Origin: Shimia sp047124445
Lineage (GTDB): Bacteria > Pseudomonadota > Alphaproteobacteria > Rhodobacterales > Rhodobacteraceae
Length of the DNA: 64,000 nucleotides
Direction of reading: 5' to 3'
NCBI RefSeq assembly: GCF_047124445.1
Contig: NZ_CP138921.1
Span: 1,302,001 to 1,366,000 of the forward strand
Both the position numbers and the translations under genes were made by a program. Shown here in pieces: positions 42,873-51,847 of the stretch (position 1 is its first letter; each line of letters begins with the position of its first letter). The notes beneath the pieces are model-generated. The model worked only from the letters and a program-made list of their open reading frames with translations, ran no database searches and had not been told where the DNA came from.

Positions 42873-43677
42873 ACTGGCTCAACCGACCGCCTTGGCGCAC
42901 CATTTCGATGCGGGTCGCCGCTCCGGTGCGGTCGTCGGTTTCCACGTAGACTCCGGACAGCGTGGCTTCGCCCAGCGCAGGCGTAAAGCGCGATTTTGGC
43001 ATGCCGGTCACAAAGCGGCGCATGGGCTCTTCTTTCTGCATGCCAATCACCGAGTTGTAGTCGCCACACATGCCGGCGTCCGCCTGAAACGCGGTGCCGC
43101 CGGGCAGGATTTGGGTGTCTGCTGTCGGGATATGCGTGTGGGTGCCCACCACAAGGCTGACGCGGCCATCACAGAAATGCCCCATGCCCATTTTCTCAGA
43201 GGTGGCTTCGCAATGCATGTCGACAATCGCCGCCTGCACCAGTCCACCGCGCGGATGAGAGCGCAGCACCTGATCCACGGCCGAAAACGGATCGCCATAG
43301 GGCTGTTTCATAAACACCTGGCCCAGCGCCTGGGTCACCAGCACTTTGCGACCGCCTTGGGCGTTGAATACACGGAAGCCTTTGCCCGGCACATCACCGC
43401 GGGCGTAGTTCAATGGGCGGATGACACGCGGTTCATTCTGGATGAATTGCAGCATGTCTTTCTGGTCAAAGGCATGATCACCCAGCGTGATGCAATCAGC
43501 CCCTGCATCGAGCAGCGCCTTGGCGTGGGCGCCAGATAGCCCCATGCCGTTGGAGGCGTTTTCGCCGTTGATCACGACAAAATCCAGCCGCCAGTCTTCG
43601 CGCAGCTTGGGCAGGCGTTCCACCACAGCCGCGCGTCCGGCGCGACCCATCACATCACCGAGGAAAAGCATCTTCAT
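42859..43677 (-). CDS. YmdB/TIGR00282-family metallophosphoesterase
   Basis: A 272-residue phosphoesterase. The metal ligands are visible in MLFLGDVMGRAGR, VINGENASNGMGLS, TLGDHAFDQKDML and MHCEATSEKMGMGHFCDGRVSLVVGTHTHIPTAD. Homologues (YmdB) hydrolyse 2',3'-cyclic nucleotides and influence RNA decay; that role here is by family. The ATG at 43677 is preferred over an ATG two codons later. The longer frame upstream lacks conservation. Confidence 0.9.
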   Translation of the reverse strand: MKMLFLGDVMGRAGRAAVVERLPKLREDWRLDFVVINGENASNGMGLSGAHAKALLDAGADCITLGDHAFDQKDMLQFIQNEPRVIRPLNYARGDVPGKGFRVFNAQGGRKVLVTQALGQVFMKQPYGDPFSAVDQVLRSHPRGGLVQAAIVDMHCEATSEKMGMGHFCDGRVSLVVGTHTHIPTADTQILPGGTAFQADAGMCGDYNSVIGMQKEEPMRRFVTGMPKSRFTPALGEATLSGVYVETDDRTGAATRIEMVRQGGRLSQCGPS

Positions 43678-43827
43678 GGGCTTGGTCCTAGGGCGGGTTG
43701 TCGCGCTTGGCAAGAGTGCGACCGGCGGAATGTGGCGTAACGCGGCAAGGTGACGTGTGCCAAAGGCTTGTGTCACACCATTTGCGCGATAGATTGAGGC
43801 AAGACCCGACAACACAGGATGTTTTTG

Positions 43828-44085
43828 ATGAAACCAATTTTGACCCTGACCGCGGTGAGCGCGCTGGCAACGCTGGCCGCCTGTGACGACTATTCATCCC
43901 CCAACCAAGCGGCGGATGCGGCTAACCCCGCCGCAACCTTCTGTATCAACCAGGGGCACGGCTATGAGATCCGCAAGGATGCCGAAGGTAACGAATACGG
44001 TGTCTGTAAGTTCAAAGGTGGCGGCGAGCAGGATGCTTGGGAGTATTTCCGCACCAATGCGACCGGGGCGAACCCGGACCTCTAA
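43828..44085 (+). CDS. DUF333-domain lipoprotein
   Basis: An 85-residue protein. Signal peptide and lipobox MKPILTLTAVSALATLAAC place it as a lipoprotein. The mature part has the DUF333 pattern ANPAATFCINQGHGYEIRKDAEGNEYGVCKF, seen in small lipoproteins annotated as putative haemolysins, a poorly supported label. The ATG at 43828 follows AGGA; an ATG three codons earlier is less favoured. Confidence 0.87.
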   Translation: MKPILTLTAVSALATLAACDDYSSPNQAADAANPAATFCINQGHGYEIRKDAEGNEYGVCKFKGGGEQDAWEYFRTNATGANPDL

Positions 44086-44088
44086 GGT

Positions 44089-44643
44089 TTAGAACTCGAT
44101 GATGCGGGTTTCCGTGATCATGATATCGAGAGGCTGATCGGTGTCTTCCAAAGGCAAATGGTCAGCCTCTTGTGCGTCAAAGGCAAAGCCGATTGCCAAT
44201 GTGGCGCGGCGAGACCGTAGGCGCTCCAGTGTGCGGTCATAGAACCCCCCGCCATAACCAAGCCGTCCGCCTTTAATGTCAAAGGCCACCAGCGGCACAA
44301 TCACGATCTCCGGGTCAAAGTAGTTGTCCTCGACAGGCACTTTTGCGCCAAAGGGGCCGTCACGCAGGGCGCCATCCGGTTCCCAGATGGAGAACTCAAG
44401 CGGCATGGCTTCGCCCTGGATCACGGGCACCCCGACTGGGCCGTGGGCTGAGGCCTCGGCCATGGCTGCGAGCGGAGAGATTTCTGTGCGGATGGGCATG
44501 TAGCCTGCGAGGGGCACACCACGGTAGCCTGCCAGCACTTCGGAGAGATGCGCGGACTGTCCCGGGCCCGCATTGGCAAAGGCGTCTTTGCGGCGGGCGA
44601 AGGCGGCTTTGCGCGCGGCAGCTTTTTGTTCTGTCAGGTCCAT
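44089..44643 (-). CDS. 5-formyltetrahydrofolate cyclo-ligase
   Basis: A 184-residue ATP-dependent enzyme converting 5-formyl-THF to 5,10-methenyl-THF. Features are QKAAARKAAFARRKDAF near the N-terminus (the conserved K/R for ATP binding), YMPIRTEISPL, and the family signature IVIVPLVAFDIKGGRLGYGGGFYDRTL. The ATG at 44643 follows GGAGACATTGCTG. It follows mgtE by 16 bases, so the two are likely cotranscribed, although functionally unrelated. Confidence 0.93.
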   Translation of the reverse strand: MDLTEQKAAARKAAFARRKDAFANAGPGQSAHLSEVLAGYRGVPLAGYMPIRTEISPLAAMAEASAHGPVGVPVIQGEAMPLEFSIWEPDGALRDGPFGAKVPVEDNYFDPEIVIVPLVAFDIKGGRLGYGGGFYDRTLERLRSRRATLAIGFAFDAQEADHLPLEDTDQPLDIMITETRIIEF

Positions 44644-44659
44644 CAGCAATGTCTCCACA

Positions 44660-46048
44660 CTAAAGCAGCACATGGGCGGCCAGCCCGAGGAAGAGGAAGA
44701 AGCCCACCACGTCGGTCACCGTGGTGACAAAGGGGCCAGAGGCCAAGGCCGGGTCGATGTTCATGCGTTCCAGTGCCATGGGGATCAGGATCCCGCCCAG
44801 CGCCGCGGCAATCTGGGTGAGGAACATGGCGACAGCAATCACAAGCGCCAACATCGGCACACCAAACCAGACACCGGCCACCCCCGCCATGATCAGTCCA
44901 AAGAGCGCGCCATTGAGCGCCCCAACAGATACCTCCCGCCGGATTACCCGCCAGGCGTTCTGCGCGGTGAGGTCTTTGGTCGCCAGCGCCCGCACCGTCA
45001 CAGTCATGGTCTGCGTGCCTGCATTGCCCCCCATGGAGGCCACAATCGGCATCAGCACAGCAAGGGCCACCATCTGATCCACAGTATCGGCAAAGAGGTT
45101 GATTACGCCGGAGGCCAAAACGGCGGTCAGCAAGTTCACAAACAGCCAGGTCGCGCGGCCTTTGGCGGCATCAACGATGGTGTCAGACAGGCTGGCCTCG
45201 TCACTCACCCCCGCCATACGCAAGATGTCTTCCTCGTGCTCCTCATCGAGCACCACCATGGCGTCATCAATGGTGATCACCCCGACCAGACGGTCGTCCT
45301 CATCCACCACAGGGGCGGAGATCAGGTGATACTGGTTGAAGGCGTAGGCGACGTCTTCTTCGTCCTGAGTCACCGGGATGATCTGGAACACGTCTTCGAT
45401 CAGGTCTGTGAGTGGCAGATCCCGACGGGACGACATCAGCTTGCCCAAAGTCACATTGCCGATGGGTTTCATACGCGGGTCCACAAGGATCACGTGATAG
45501 AACTGCTCCGGCAGTTCCTCGGCATTGCGCAGGTAATCAATCGCCTGCCCCACCGTCCAGTGCTCAGGCGCACAGACGGTTTCACGCTGCATCAAACGGC
45601 CAGCGGTGTTCTCCGGATAACTGAGCGCCTGCTCCACCGCGACACGGTCGGCATCTTCCAGCGTTTCAAGGATGGCTTCCTGCGCCGGTTCATCGAGATC
45701 CTCAACCAGATCCACGATGTCGTCGCTTTCCAGCTCCCGCACCGCCTCGGCCAACACCTCAGGATTGAGGATGCCCATGACCTCTTCGCGCAGACCTTCG
45801 TCAAGTTCCGACAGGATGTCCCCGTCAAACTCTTCGCCGTACAGCTCCACAAGGCGGCGGCGGTCATAGGGGTTGATCTGTTCCAGAAGGTCGGCGATGT
45901 CGGCCGGATGCAGAGGCTCTGTCAGTTCGACCAGCGTGGCGCGGTCCTGTGCTTCCAATGCATAGAGCACGCCGGCCACAAGTTTTTTGGACAGGGTGTA
46001 GTCTTCCACGTCCAATTCGGGGGCGGTCTGCAACTCTGTGTTGGACAT
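44660..46048 (-). CDS. mgtE: MgtE-family magnesium transporter
   Basis: A 462-residue Mg2+ channel. The cytoplasmic N domain (superhelical; LHPADIADLLEQINPYDRRRLVELYGEEFDGDILSELDE) is followed by two CBS domains (MKPIGNVTLGKLMSSRRDLPL; YAFNQYHLISAPVVDEDDRLVGVITIDDAMVVLDEEHEEDI) that sense intracellular Mg2+, then five helices with the pore region SMGGNAGTQTMTVTVRALA. AAGGAGCGCGTC precedes ATG 46048. It diverges from guaD. Confidence 0.95.
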   Translation of the reverse strand: MSNTELQTAPELDVEDYTLSKKLVAGVLYALEAQDRATLVELTEPLHPADIADLLEQINPYDRRRLVELYGEEFDGDILSELDEGLREEVMGILNPEVLAEAVRELESDDIVDLVEDLDEPAQEAILETLEDADRVAVEQALSYPENTAGRLMQRETVCAPEHWTVGQAIDYLRNAEELPEQFYHVILVDPRMKPIGNVTLGKLMSSRRDLPLTDLIEDVFQIIPVTQDEEDVAYAFNQYHLISAPVVDEDDRLVGVITIDDAMVVLDEEHEEDILRMAGVSDEASLSDTIVDAAKGRATWLFVNLLTAVLASGVINLFADTVDQMVALAVLMPIVASMGGNAGTQTMTVTVRALATKDLTAQNAWRVIRREVSVGALNGALFGLIMAGVAGVWFGVPMLALVIAVAMFLTQIAAALGGILIPMALERMNIDPALASGPFVTTVTDVVGFFLFLGLAAHVLL

Positions 46049-46191
46049 GACGCGCTCCTTTTTTGGCGAGAGACCAGTTTTTGTGGTCTTGGACTTGCTG
46101 CGGACCATAGATTAAATCAAAGCTGGGACTCAATGGGACACGACCGGTTGGGGCCGAAAAAAGACCCGCCCTCAAGAGATTGGAGAGAATT

Positions 46192-47478
46192 ATGTGCGCA
46201 CAGACCCTACTGCTTGGGCAGACGCTGAGCTTTGCCGCCAATCCGTTTGAGGCCGGTGTCGACGCCGCTCGGCATGAGACACATGGTGGGGTTGTTGTGG
46301 AGGGAGGCCGCATTGTCGCGGTTGGCACTGCGGACGCGATGCGCGCGGCCTACCCCACTGCGGAAGTTGTCGACTATGGCGACAAGCTGATCTCTGCGGG
46401 GTTTGTCGATGCCCATGTGCATTACCCGCAGACCGGCATCATTGCGAGTTGGGGCAAACGGCTGATTGACTGGCTCAACAGCTACACCTTCCCCGAAGAG
46501 ATGCGCTTTGGCGACCGGGCCTATGCGGATCAGATTTCCAACACCTATCTCGACCTCACCGCCAAACACGGCGTGACCACCATGGCGAGCTACTGCACCA
46601 TTCACCCGGAATCGGTCGACGCCTTCTTTGAGGCCGCCCAAGCGCGGGGTCAGCGCGTGATTGCGGGCAAGACCTGTATGGATCGCAACGCGCCAGAAGG
46701 ACTGCGTGACACGCCGCAAAGTGCCTATGACAACAGCAAAGCCCTGATTGAACGCTGGCACGGCGTGGACCGGATCAGCTACGCCATCACACCCCGGTTT
46801 TCGCCGACCTCCACACCGGAACAGTTGGAGGCGCTTGGCAGTCTTTGGGCAGAGCATCCGGACTGCTTGATGCAGACCCATTTGAGTGAGCAAACCGACG
46901 AGATTGCCTGGGTGGCGGAACTGTTCCCGGATGCACGGGATTACTTGGACACCTACGAGCAATTTGGTCTCTTGGGCGAAAAAGGCCTCTATGGTCATGC
47001 CATCCATTTGGAAGAGCGCGAGAGGGATCGGCTGCGCGAGGTTGGGGCTGGTTTGATCCACTGCCCGACCTCTAACACCTTCATCGGGTCCGGCCTGTTT
47101 GACATGGGCGGGCTGATGGCAGCAGGTCAGCGCGTGGGTCTGGCGAGTGACACCGGCGGCGGGTCCAGTTTTTCGATGTTGCGCACCATGGCGAGCGCCT
47201 ATGAAGTTGGGCAGCTGCGGCACAACCCTCTGCACGCGGCAGAACTGATGTGGCTGGCCACACAGGGCTCCGCACGGGCGCTGCATATGGAAGATAAGAT
47301 TGGCAATCTGGCTGTCGGCATGGAGGCCGATCTGGTGGTGCTGGACTTGGAAAGCACGCCGGAGATTGCGCAGCGGTCCGCGCGGGCCAATGACATTTGG
47401 GAAGCGCTCTTCCCAACCATCATGATGGGCGATGACCGCGCCATCGCCGCCACCTGGATCAACGGGACCCCCGTCTAG
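46192..47478 (+). CDS. guaD: Guanine deaminase
   Basis: A 428-residue amidohydrolase converting guanine to xanthine. Metal-binding signatures are FVDAHVHYPQTG, the HxH metal site, MQTHLSEQTDEI, YGHAIHLEERE, GLIHCPTSNTFIGSGLFDM and GLASDTGGGSSFSMLRTMASA. It supplies purines to the ureide pathway at 30.7-34.0 kb, although it lies 12 kb away. GGAGAG precedes ATG 46192. Its TAG overlaps the convergent gene stop as CTAG. Confidence 0.95.
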   Translation: MCAQTLLLGQTLSFAANPFEAGVDAARHETHGGVVVEGGRIVAVGTADAMRAAYPTAEVVDYGDKLISAGFVDAHVHYPQTGIIASWGKRLIDWLNSYTFPEEMRFGDRAYADQISNTYLDLTAKHGVTTMASYCTIHPESVDAFFEAAQARGQRVIAGKTCMDRNAPEGLRDTPQSAYDNSKALIERWHGVDRISYAITPRFSPTSTPEQLEALGSLWAEHPDCLMQTHLSEQTDEIAWVAELFPDARDYLDTYEQFGLLGEKGLYGHAIHLEERERDRLREVGAGLIHCPTSNTFIGSGLFDMGGLMAAGQRVGLASDTGGGSSFSMLRTMASAYEVGQLRHNPLHAAELMWLATQGSARALHMEDKIGNLAVGMEADLVVLDLESTPEIAQRSARANDIWEALFPTIMMGDDRAIAATWINGTPV

Positions 47479-47858
47479 AACAACCCGTTATCGTTGGCAG
47501 ACGTCGCTGGGATGGTTTGCAACACATCCCAGTGCTCCACAATCTTGCCGTTGTCGTCAAAGCGGAAGATGTCGATGCCGGCGTAGTCTTCGTCGCCCGG
47601 CCATTCCTGATGGCAGTGCAACACCACCATGTTGCCCTCAGCAATAGCACGTTTGAAGTGCACCTTCTTGCCGGGATACTCTGCCGCCATACGCTCAAAG
47701 TAAGCGATGAAAGCCTCTTTGCCGTCGCCCACATGCGGATTGTGCTGAATGTACTCGTCGCCAAGGTAAGCCTCTGCGGCCTCACGTGGCTTGTTCTGAT
47801 TGAACATCAGATCGTAGAGCGCCATAGCGCTGGCTTTGTTAGTTTCCAAATCGGCCAT
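47475..47858 (-). CDS. NTF2-like (SnoaL-type) protein
   Basis: A 127-residue protein of the nuclear-transport-factor-2 fold. The pattern ALYDLMFNQNKPREAAEAYLGDEYIQHNPHVGDGKEAFIAYF and IDIFRFDDNGKIVEHWDVLQTIP is typical of SnoaL-like proteins annotated as predicted polyketide cyclases. Activity unknown. It is tail-to-tail with guaD, sharing four bases (CTAG) as overlapping stops. Confidence 0.87.
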   Translation of the reverse strand: MADLETNKASAMALYDLMFNQNKPREAAEAYLGDEYIQHNPHVGDGKEAFIAYFERMAAEYPGKKVHFKRAIAEGNMVVLHCHQEWPGDEDYAGIDIFRFDDNGKIVEHWDVLQTIPATSANDNGLF

Positions 47859-47881
47859 GGCGGTCTCCTGTATGGCAGGGT

Positions 47882-48121
47882 CTAGAACGCTTTGAACGTC
47901 AATGTCGTCAAGGTGCGTTCGATGTTGGGAATGTCGAGCATATGGTGGTTGATGAATTTGCCCACATCCTCACCTTCGGGGATGTAGAGCTTCATCAGCA
48001 GGTCATAGTCGCCGCTGGTGGAGTGCAGCTCGGAGTGGATTTCTTTTAGTGCGATCTCTTCGGCCACGCGGTAGGTGGTGCCGGGTTTGCAGCGGATCTG
48101 GATAAAGACGCAGGTGGTCAT
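47882..48121 (-). CDS. Stand-alone Lrp/AsnC ligand-binding domain protein
   Basis: A 79-residue protein consisting only of the Lrp/AsnC effector (RAM) domain (CVFIQIRCKPGTTYRVAEEIALKEIHSELHSTSGDYDLLMKLYIP) without the helix-turn-helix. Such free domains bind amino acids and can modulate full-length Lrp proteins. The ATG at 48121 gives the domain start; upstream in-frame codons are not conserved. It lies 23 bases upstream of the NTF2-like gene start on the minus strand. Confidence 0.88.
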   Translation of the reverse strand: MTTCVFIQIRCKPGTTYRVAEEIALKEIHSELHSTSGDYDLLMKLYIPEGEDVGKFINHHMLDIPNIERTLTTLTFKAF

Positions 48122-48252
48122 AAAAGCCCTCATGTCGGTTTGGGTGTAAGCTGGCACAAATGCCACCCTGACCACAATCGCAAACTGCGCCCCCTTGGCC
48201 CGCGCGGGAGGGCTGCCTATAAGGTGGCCGACTATCAGCGAAGGATGACCAG

Positions 48253-48840
48253 ATGCGTCAGGCAAGCGTGAGCCGCACCACTGCGGAAACCAAGATCACC
48301 GTGGAGATCAATCTCGACGGAACCGGCACCTATGACAACCAGACCGGCGTGGGCTTCTTTGACCACATGCTGGATCAGCTGTCGCGCCACAGCCTGATTG
48401 ACATGACCATCCGTGCCGAGGGCGATTACCACATCGATGACCACCACACGGTGGAAGATGTGGGTATCTCGCTGGGTCAGGCGCTGACGCAGGCCTTGGG
48501 CGACAAGAAAGGCATCCGTCGCTATGCCACTTGCCACCTGCCAATGGACGATGCGCAGGTGCGGGCGAGCCTTGATCTGTCCGCGCGTCCGTTCCTGATC
48601 TGGAATCTAGACATGCCCACCCAAAAGATTGGAACATTTGACACCGAGCTGGTGCGCGAATTCTTCCAGGGCTTTGCCACCCACGGCGGGATCACGCTGC
48701 ACGTGGATCAGATCCACGGCTTCAACAGCCACCACATTGCCGAGGCCACCTTCAAGGCCGTCGCCCGTGCGCTGCGTGAGGCGGTGGAAGTGGACCCGCG
48801 CAAGGCGGATGCCATCCCATCCACCAAAGGCGCGCTGTAA
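48253..48840 (+). CDS. hisB: Imidazoleglycerol-phosphate dehydratase
   Basis: A 195-residue manganese enzyme of histidine biosynthesis (step 6). Metal-binding motifs are GVGFFDHMLDQLSRHSLID and DDHHTVEDVGISLGQA, then QGFATHGGITLHV and NSHHIAEATFKAVARAL. It is the single-domain form, without the phosphatase seen in enterics. It is the first of five his genes in the region, followed by a terminator. Confidence 0.97.
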   Translation: MRQASVSRTTAETKITVEINLDGTGTYDNQTGVGFFDHMLDQLSRHSLIDMTIRAEGDYHIDDHHTVEDVGISLGQALTQALGDKKGIRRYATCHLPMDDAQVRASLDLSARPFLIWNLDMPTQKIGTFDTELVREFFQGFATHGGITLHVDQIHGFNSHHIAEATFKAVARALREAVEVDPRKADAIPSTKGAL

Positions 48841-48865
48841 GGCAGGTTACAATCGAAGACGTGAG

Positions 48866-48890
48866 AAAGCCCGCCTCGCGCGGGCTTTTG
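48866..48890 (+). terminator. Terminator of hisB
   Basis: AAAGCCCGC (48866-48874) pairs with GCGGGCTTT (48880-48888), followed by TG. It separates hisB from the convergent DUF2306 gene and shows that the later his genes do not share one transcript with hisB. Confidence 0.8.
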
Positions 48891-48895
48891 CTTTT

Positions 48896-49528
48896 CTAGG
48901 CGGGCTGCAAAGGGCTATGGGGGACGTCCCGTCGGATCAGCCATTCGGCAATGAACATGTTCGGCACCCAGCAGGCCCAGCAGATCAGCGGGTAAGCGTT
49001 GTCAAACCCCACTGTAAGTTCGCCAATTGGCAGGTAGAGCCGCAAAGTGACGGCGGACAGGGTTAGCGCCGCTGAGCGGATCATCCAGCGGCGGTGGGCT
49101 GGGATGTCGCGCTGGATGGCCAGGTAGACCGCCACGGCAGTGGAGCTGAGCCAGGCCACTGCAAGCGCGGCGAGGCCAGAGGCTGCGACAGGCCCCTCTT
49201 CGGTGCGCAACGCCAGGAAGAAACCAGACAGGCCGGAGAGCAGGATCATCAGCCCGTAGAGCCGTCCAAGCCAGCGGTGCAGGTGCGGGCGGCGCAGGCG
49301 CAGCTTGGTGCTGAACTGCAAAGGCAAGAGCGCCAAGGCCACAGGGGCGAGCGCGATATGACCGTAAAGCAGGATCGGCCGTTCCAACGCGTGATGCAGC
49401 ATGATCGGCATCACCACAGCGATATCAGCAATCAGAAACCGCATGGAAGCCAAGGCAATGGCGATCGACAAGAACCAGATCAGCGGCAGGCTGCGCGGCA
49501 ACAGTGGGCGTTTGGGGATGGGATACAT
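48896..49528 (-). CDS. DUF2306 family membrane protein
   Basis: A 210-residue protein with about six helices and the DUF2306 motifs YGHIALAPVALALLPLQF, HLHRWLGRLYGLMILLSGLSGFFLAL and HRRWMIRSAALTLSAVTLRLYLP. Histidines in the helices suggest a haem or redox-related fold, but function is unknown. It is divergent from, and probably repressed by, the TetR regulator at 49626. Confidence 0.85.
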   Translation of the reverse strand: MYPIPKRPLLPRSLPLIWFLSIAIALASMRFLIADIAVVMPIMLHHALERPILLYGHIALAPVALALLPLQFSTKLRLRRPHLHRWLGRLYGLMILLSGLSGFFLALRTEEGPVAASGLAALAVAWLSSTAVAVYLAIQRDIPAHRRWMIRSAALTLSAVTLRLYLPIGELTVGFDNAYPLICWACWVPNMFIAEWLIRRDVPHSPLQPA

Positions 49529-49546
49529 GGGACACTCCGATCAAAT

Positions 49547-49604
49547 TTGACACTGTAAAGTTAATCTTGACACTGTAAAAACCAGAGCTGCTTGACACTG
49601 TCAA
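49547..49604. promoter_or_regulatory. Triple TTGACACTGT operator in the TetR/DUF2306 divergent promoter
   Basis: Three direct copies of TTGACACTGT lie at 49547, 49567 and 49592 (spacing 20 and 25 bases), in the 97-base gap between two divergent start codons. The third copy is a full palindrome TTGACA-C-TGTCAA; the first two end in AAA. The layout is that of a TetR-type autorepressor acting on both promoters. Confidence 0.75.
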
Positions 49605-49625
49605 GTCACAGATTAGTTTGTGGCC

Positions 49626-50231
49626 ATGAGCACAGCAAAAACCCGCCACCACCACGGAGACCTCAAACGCGCGCTGATCCAGGCGGGCATTGACCTGCTG
49701 GAAGAAGGCGGGCTGGAAGCGCTCACGTTGCGCAAATGTGCCGCCCGCGCTGGCGTGTCCCACGCGGCCCCCGCACATCACTTCGCTGGTTTACCGGGGT
49801 TGATCACTGCCATCGCTGAAGAAGGTTTTGATATATTTTCCGAATACATGACGGACGCGATTGAAGCAGGAGAGCAGACTGACCGCGAACGTCTGCGCAG
49901 CATCTGTCGCGGTTATTTGCAGTTTGGATTGAGCCACAGCGGTCTGTTGAAGGTGATGTTTGGCGAACATGGGCTGGGCATCCATGCGCCGCGTAAAGAC
50001 AACCGCGAAGAAGCCGAGGCCTACCTAATTTTACGCGGGGTCTGCGCGCCGTTTGTGCCAGACGGCGAAGACCCGCATCTCGTGGAGGCACAGGTCTGGT
50101 CACTGATTCACGGCTTTACGCTGCTCTATATTGGCGGCGAGTTTGGTTGCACCTCCATGCCAATTGAGGACAGCCCGTTTGAGGCGGTCATGGCGCTGGT
50201 TGACCGGATTGGCACACAGGCCAAGACCTAA
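49626..50231 (+). CDS. TetR-family transcriptional regulator
   Basis: A 201-residue regulator. The N-terminal helix-turn-helix is HHGDLKRALIQAGIDLLEEGGLEALTLRKCAARAGVSHAAPAHHF, followed by a mainly helical ligand domain (LKVMFGEHGLGIHAPRKDN, TLLYIGGEFGC). The partner gene is the divergent DUF2306 protein, and the triple operator lies between them. Ligand unknown. ATG 49626 lies immediately after the last operator copy. Confidence 0.9.
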   Translation: MSTAKTRHHHGDLKRALIQAGIDLLEEGGLEALTLRKCAARAGVSHAAPAHHFAGLPGLITAIAEEGFDIFSEYMTDAIEAGEQTDRERLRSICRGYLQFGLSHSGLLKVMFGEHGLGIHAPRKDNREEAEAYLILRGVCAPFVPDGEDPHLVEAQVWSLIHGFTLLYIGGEFGCTSMPIEDSPFEAVMALVDRIGTQAKT

Positions 50232-50313
50232 AGCGCCGCCCTGCCCCGCAGCCTCTTGACCCGCGCGGCGTTTCGCTTCACTTGGAAGCGACACGTAAAA
50301 CGGGACCAAGATC

Positions 50314-50952
50314 ATGCTCACAGCGATCATCGATTATGAAAGCGGCAACCTGCACTCTGCCGAAAAAGCCTTTCAACGGATGGCCGCAGAGGTGCATGGC
50401 GGCGAGGTTGTTGTGACCTCGGATGCGGATGTGGTGGCCAAGGCGGACCGTTTGGTGCTGCCAGGCGACGGCGCGTTTCCGGCCTGCGCCGCAGAGCTGC
50501 GTGGGCACAAAGGTATCTATGACGCGATGGTGGAGGCGGTCGAAGGCAAAGGCCGACCGTTTCTGGGCATTTGTGTCGGCATGCAGTTGATGGCGTCGCG
50601 CGGTCATGAATATGAGCTGACCCAGGGGCTGGGCTGGATCGAAGGCGATGTTGAGAAGATTGAACCCAGTGATGCCAGCCTAAAAGTGCCGCACATGGGC
50701 TGGAACAATCTGGTGATCGACCACCCGCACGCGCTGCTTGATGGCATCAAAAGCGGTGACCACACCTATTTTGTGCACTCCTACCAGTTCCACGTGACCA
50801 AGCCAGAGGAGCGGTTGGCGCATGTGGACTATGGTGGCGATGTGACCGCCATCATTGGGCGCGACACGATGGTGGGCATGCAGTTCCACCCGGAAAAGAG
50901 TCAGGACATTGGCTTGCGCATGATTGGCAACTTTCTGACCTGGGCGCCCTAA
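50314..50952 (+). CDS. hisH: Imidazole glycerol phosphate synthase, glutaminase subunit HisH
   Basis: A 212-residue class I glutamine amidotransferase that delivers ammonia to HisF (histidine biosynthesis step 5). The oxyanion strand is LPGDGAFPACA, the catalytic cysteine is in FLGICVGMQLMAS, and the catalytic His-Glu pair lies in GMQFHPEKSQ; FVHSYQFH is also typical. HisF, its partner, is encoded 3.7 kb downstream. Confidence 0.96.
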   Translation: MLTAIIDYESGNLHSAEKAFQRMAAEVHGGEVVVTSDADVVAKADRLVLPGDGAFPACAAELRGHKGIYDAMVEAVEGKGRPFLGICVGMQLMASRGHEYELTQGLGWIEGDVEKIEPSDASLKVPHMGWNNLVIDHPHALLDGIKSGDHTYFVHSYQFHVTKPEERLAHVDYGGDVTAIIGRDTMVGMQFHPEKSQDIGLRMIGNFLTWAP

Positions 50953-50964
50953 GCTGGAATGCAG

Positions 50965-51027
50965 GAGGGGCCAGCCCCTCTTGCGCTGACGCGCAATTCA
51001 CCCCGGGATATTTTTGGCCAAATGAAG
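50965..51027. repeat. Intergenic hairpin plus GATATTT element, copy 2
   Basis: A perfect GAGGGGC/GCCCCTC hairpin (50965-50980) is followed by CCCCGGGATATTTTTGG and CCAAATGAAG (51001-51027). The last base is one base from the stop of the minus-strand AraC gene. It shares its plan with the elements at 17547 and 59331. On the plus strand it may also terminate hisH. Confidence 0.7.
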
Positions 51028-51028
51028 G

Positions 51029-51754
51029 TCAGGCCGCGCGCAGGGCGGTGGGGGCGACGCCATGGGCTTTGCGAAAGGCGCGGGTGAAACTTTCCGGGCT
51101 GTTGTAGGCATAACGGCGGGCCACCGCATCGACGCGGTCGCCGCGGGTGATGTCTTGATGCGCTAGAATAAGCCGCCAGCGGCGCAAGTAGCCCATCGGG
51201 GTTTCGCCCACCGTTTGGGCAAAGAGTTCGGCAAACCGTGACAGGGACAGGCCCGCTTCCCGCGCGAGGTCGGCGTTGCTCCAGACCCGGCCTGGAAAAT
51301 CATGCATGGCGACGATAGCGCGGCTGAGACGCGGGTCCGCCAGACCCGCCAGCAGGCCAACATCGGTGGTGCCTTGGGAAATTTGATCCCGCAGCAAGCG
51401 TACCATGAGGGCTTCGCCAAGGCGATTGATCACCGATTGCGCACCGCAACGGTTGGCGGTGGTTTCCTCTGCCATTAGGCGTACCAGGGCGCGGCTGTCT
51501 TCTTCGCCACTGAGGTCATAGCGCACTTCATCCGGCAGGGCCGCCATCAAAGGATTGGTCAACCCCATCCAATCCACATGCGCGGCAAAGAGCACCTCGC
51601 CTGCGCATGACGTCGTACAGGTACCGCGCGTCAGAAACACCACCCGCGCCGGGGTACCATCCTCGCCTGCTTTGGCAATAAGGTTGGCATCCGCCAACGT
51701 GGCGGGATGCACGGTGAGGTGAAACTTCTCAACAAGTGTCGTCAGGCGGTCCAT
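51029..51754 (-). CDS. AraC-family transcriptional regulator
   Basis: A 241-residue regulator with an N-terminal cupin-like ligand domain (VVFLTRGTCTTSCAGEVLFAAHVDWMGL) and a C-terminal double helix-turn-helix (SNADLAREAGLSLSRFAELFAQTVGETPMGYLRRWRLILA and RYAYNSPESFTRAFRKAHGVAP). It diverges from the peroxiredoxin-like gene 93 bases away and probably controls it. The ATG at 51754 matches the family start; the frame continues upstream without conservation. Confidence 0.88.
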   Translation of the reverse strand: MDRLTTLVEKFHLTVHPATLADANLIAKAGEDGTPARVVFLTRGTCTTSCAGEVLFAAHVDWMGLTNPLMAALPDEVRYDLSGEEDSRALVRLMAEETTANRCGAQSVINRLGEALMVRLLRDQISQGTTDVGLLAGLADPRLSRAIVAMHDFPGRVWSNADLAREAGLSLSRFAELFAQTVGETPMGYLRRWRLILAHQDITRGDRVDAVARRYAYNSPESFTRAFRKAHGVAPTALRAA

Positions 51755-51847
51755 GTGGGGATTCCGGATTTTATGCACGATCAATCGGATTTACTTGACA
51801 CAAAAACCGACAATATGTCCAGCAAGCACAAACAAGAGGACAATCCT

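Noticed and set aside
44573..46228. Long open frame on the plus strand across mgtE (551 codons)
   Set aside because: It lies opposite a complete MgtE gene with all family motifs. The translation is His/Gln/Arg-rich and lacks known motifs, as expected for the antisense of a GC-rich gene.
46207..47286. 359-codon frame opposite guaD
   Set aside because: Same reason: guaD on the plus strand is fully supported by metal-binding motifs.
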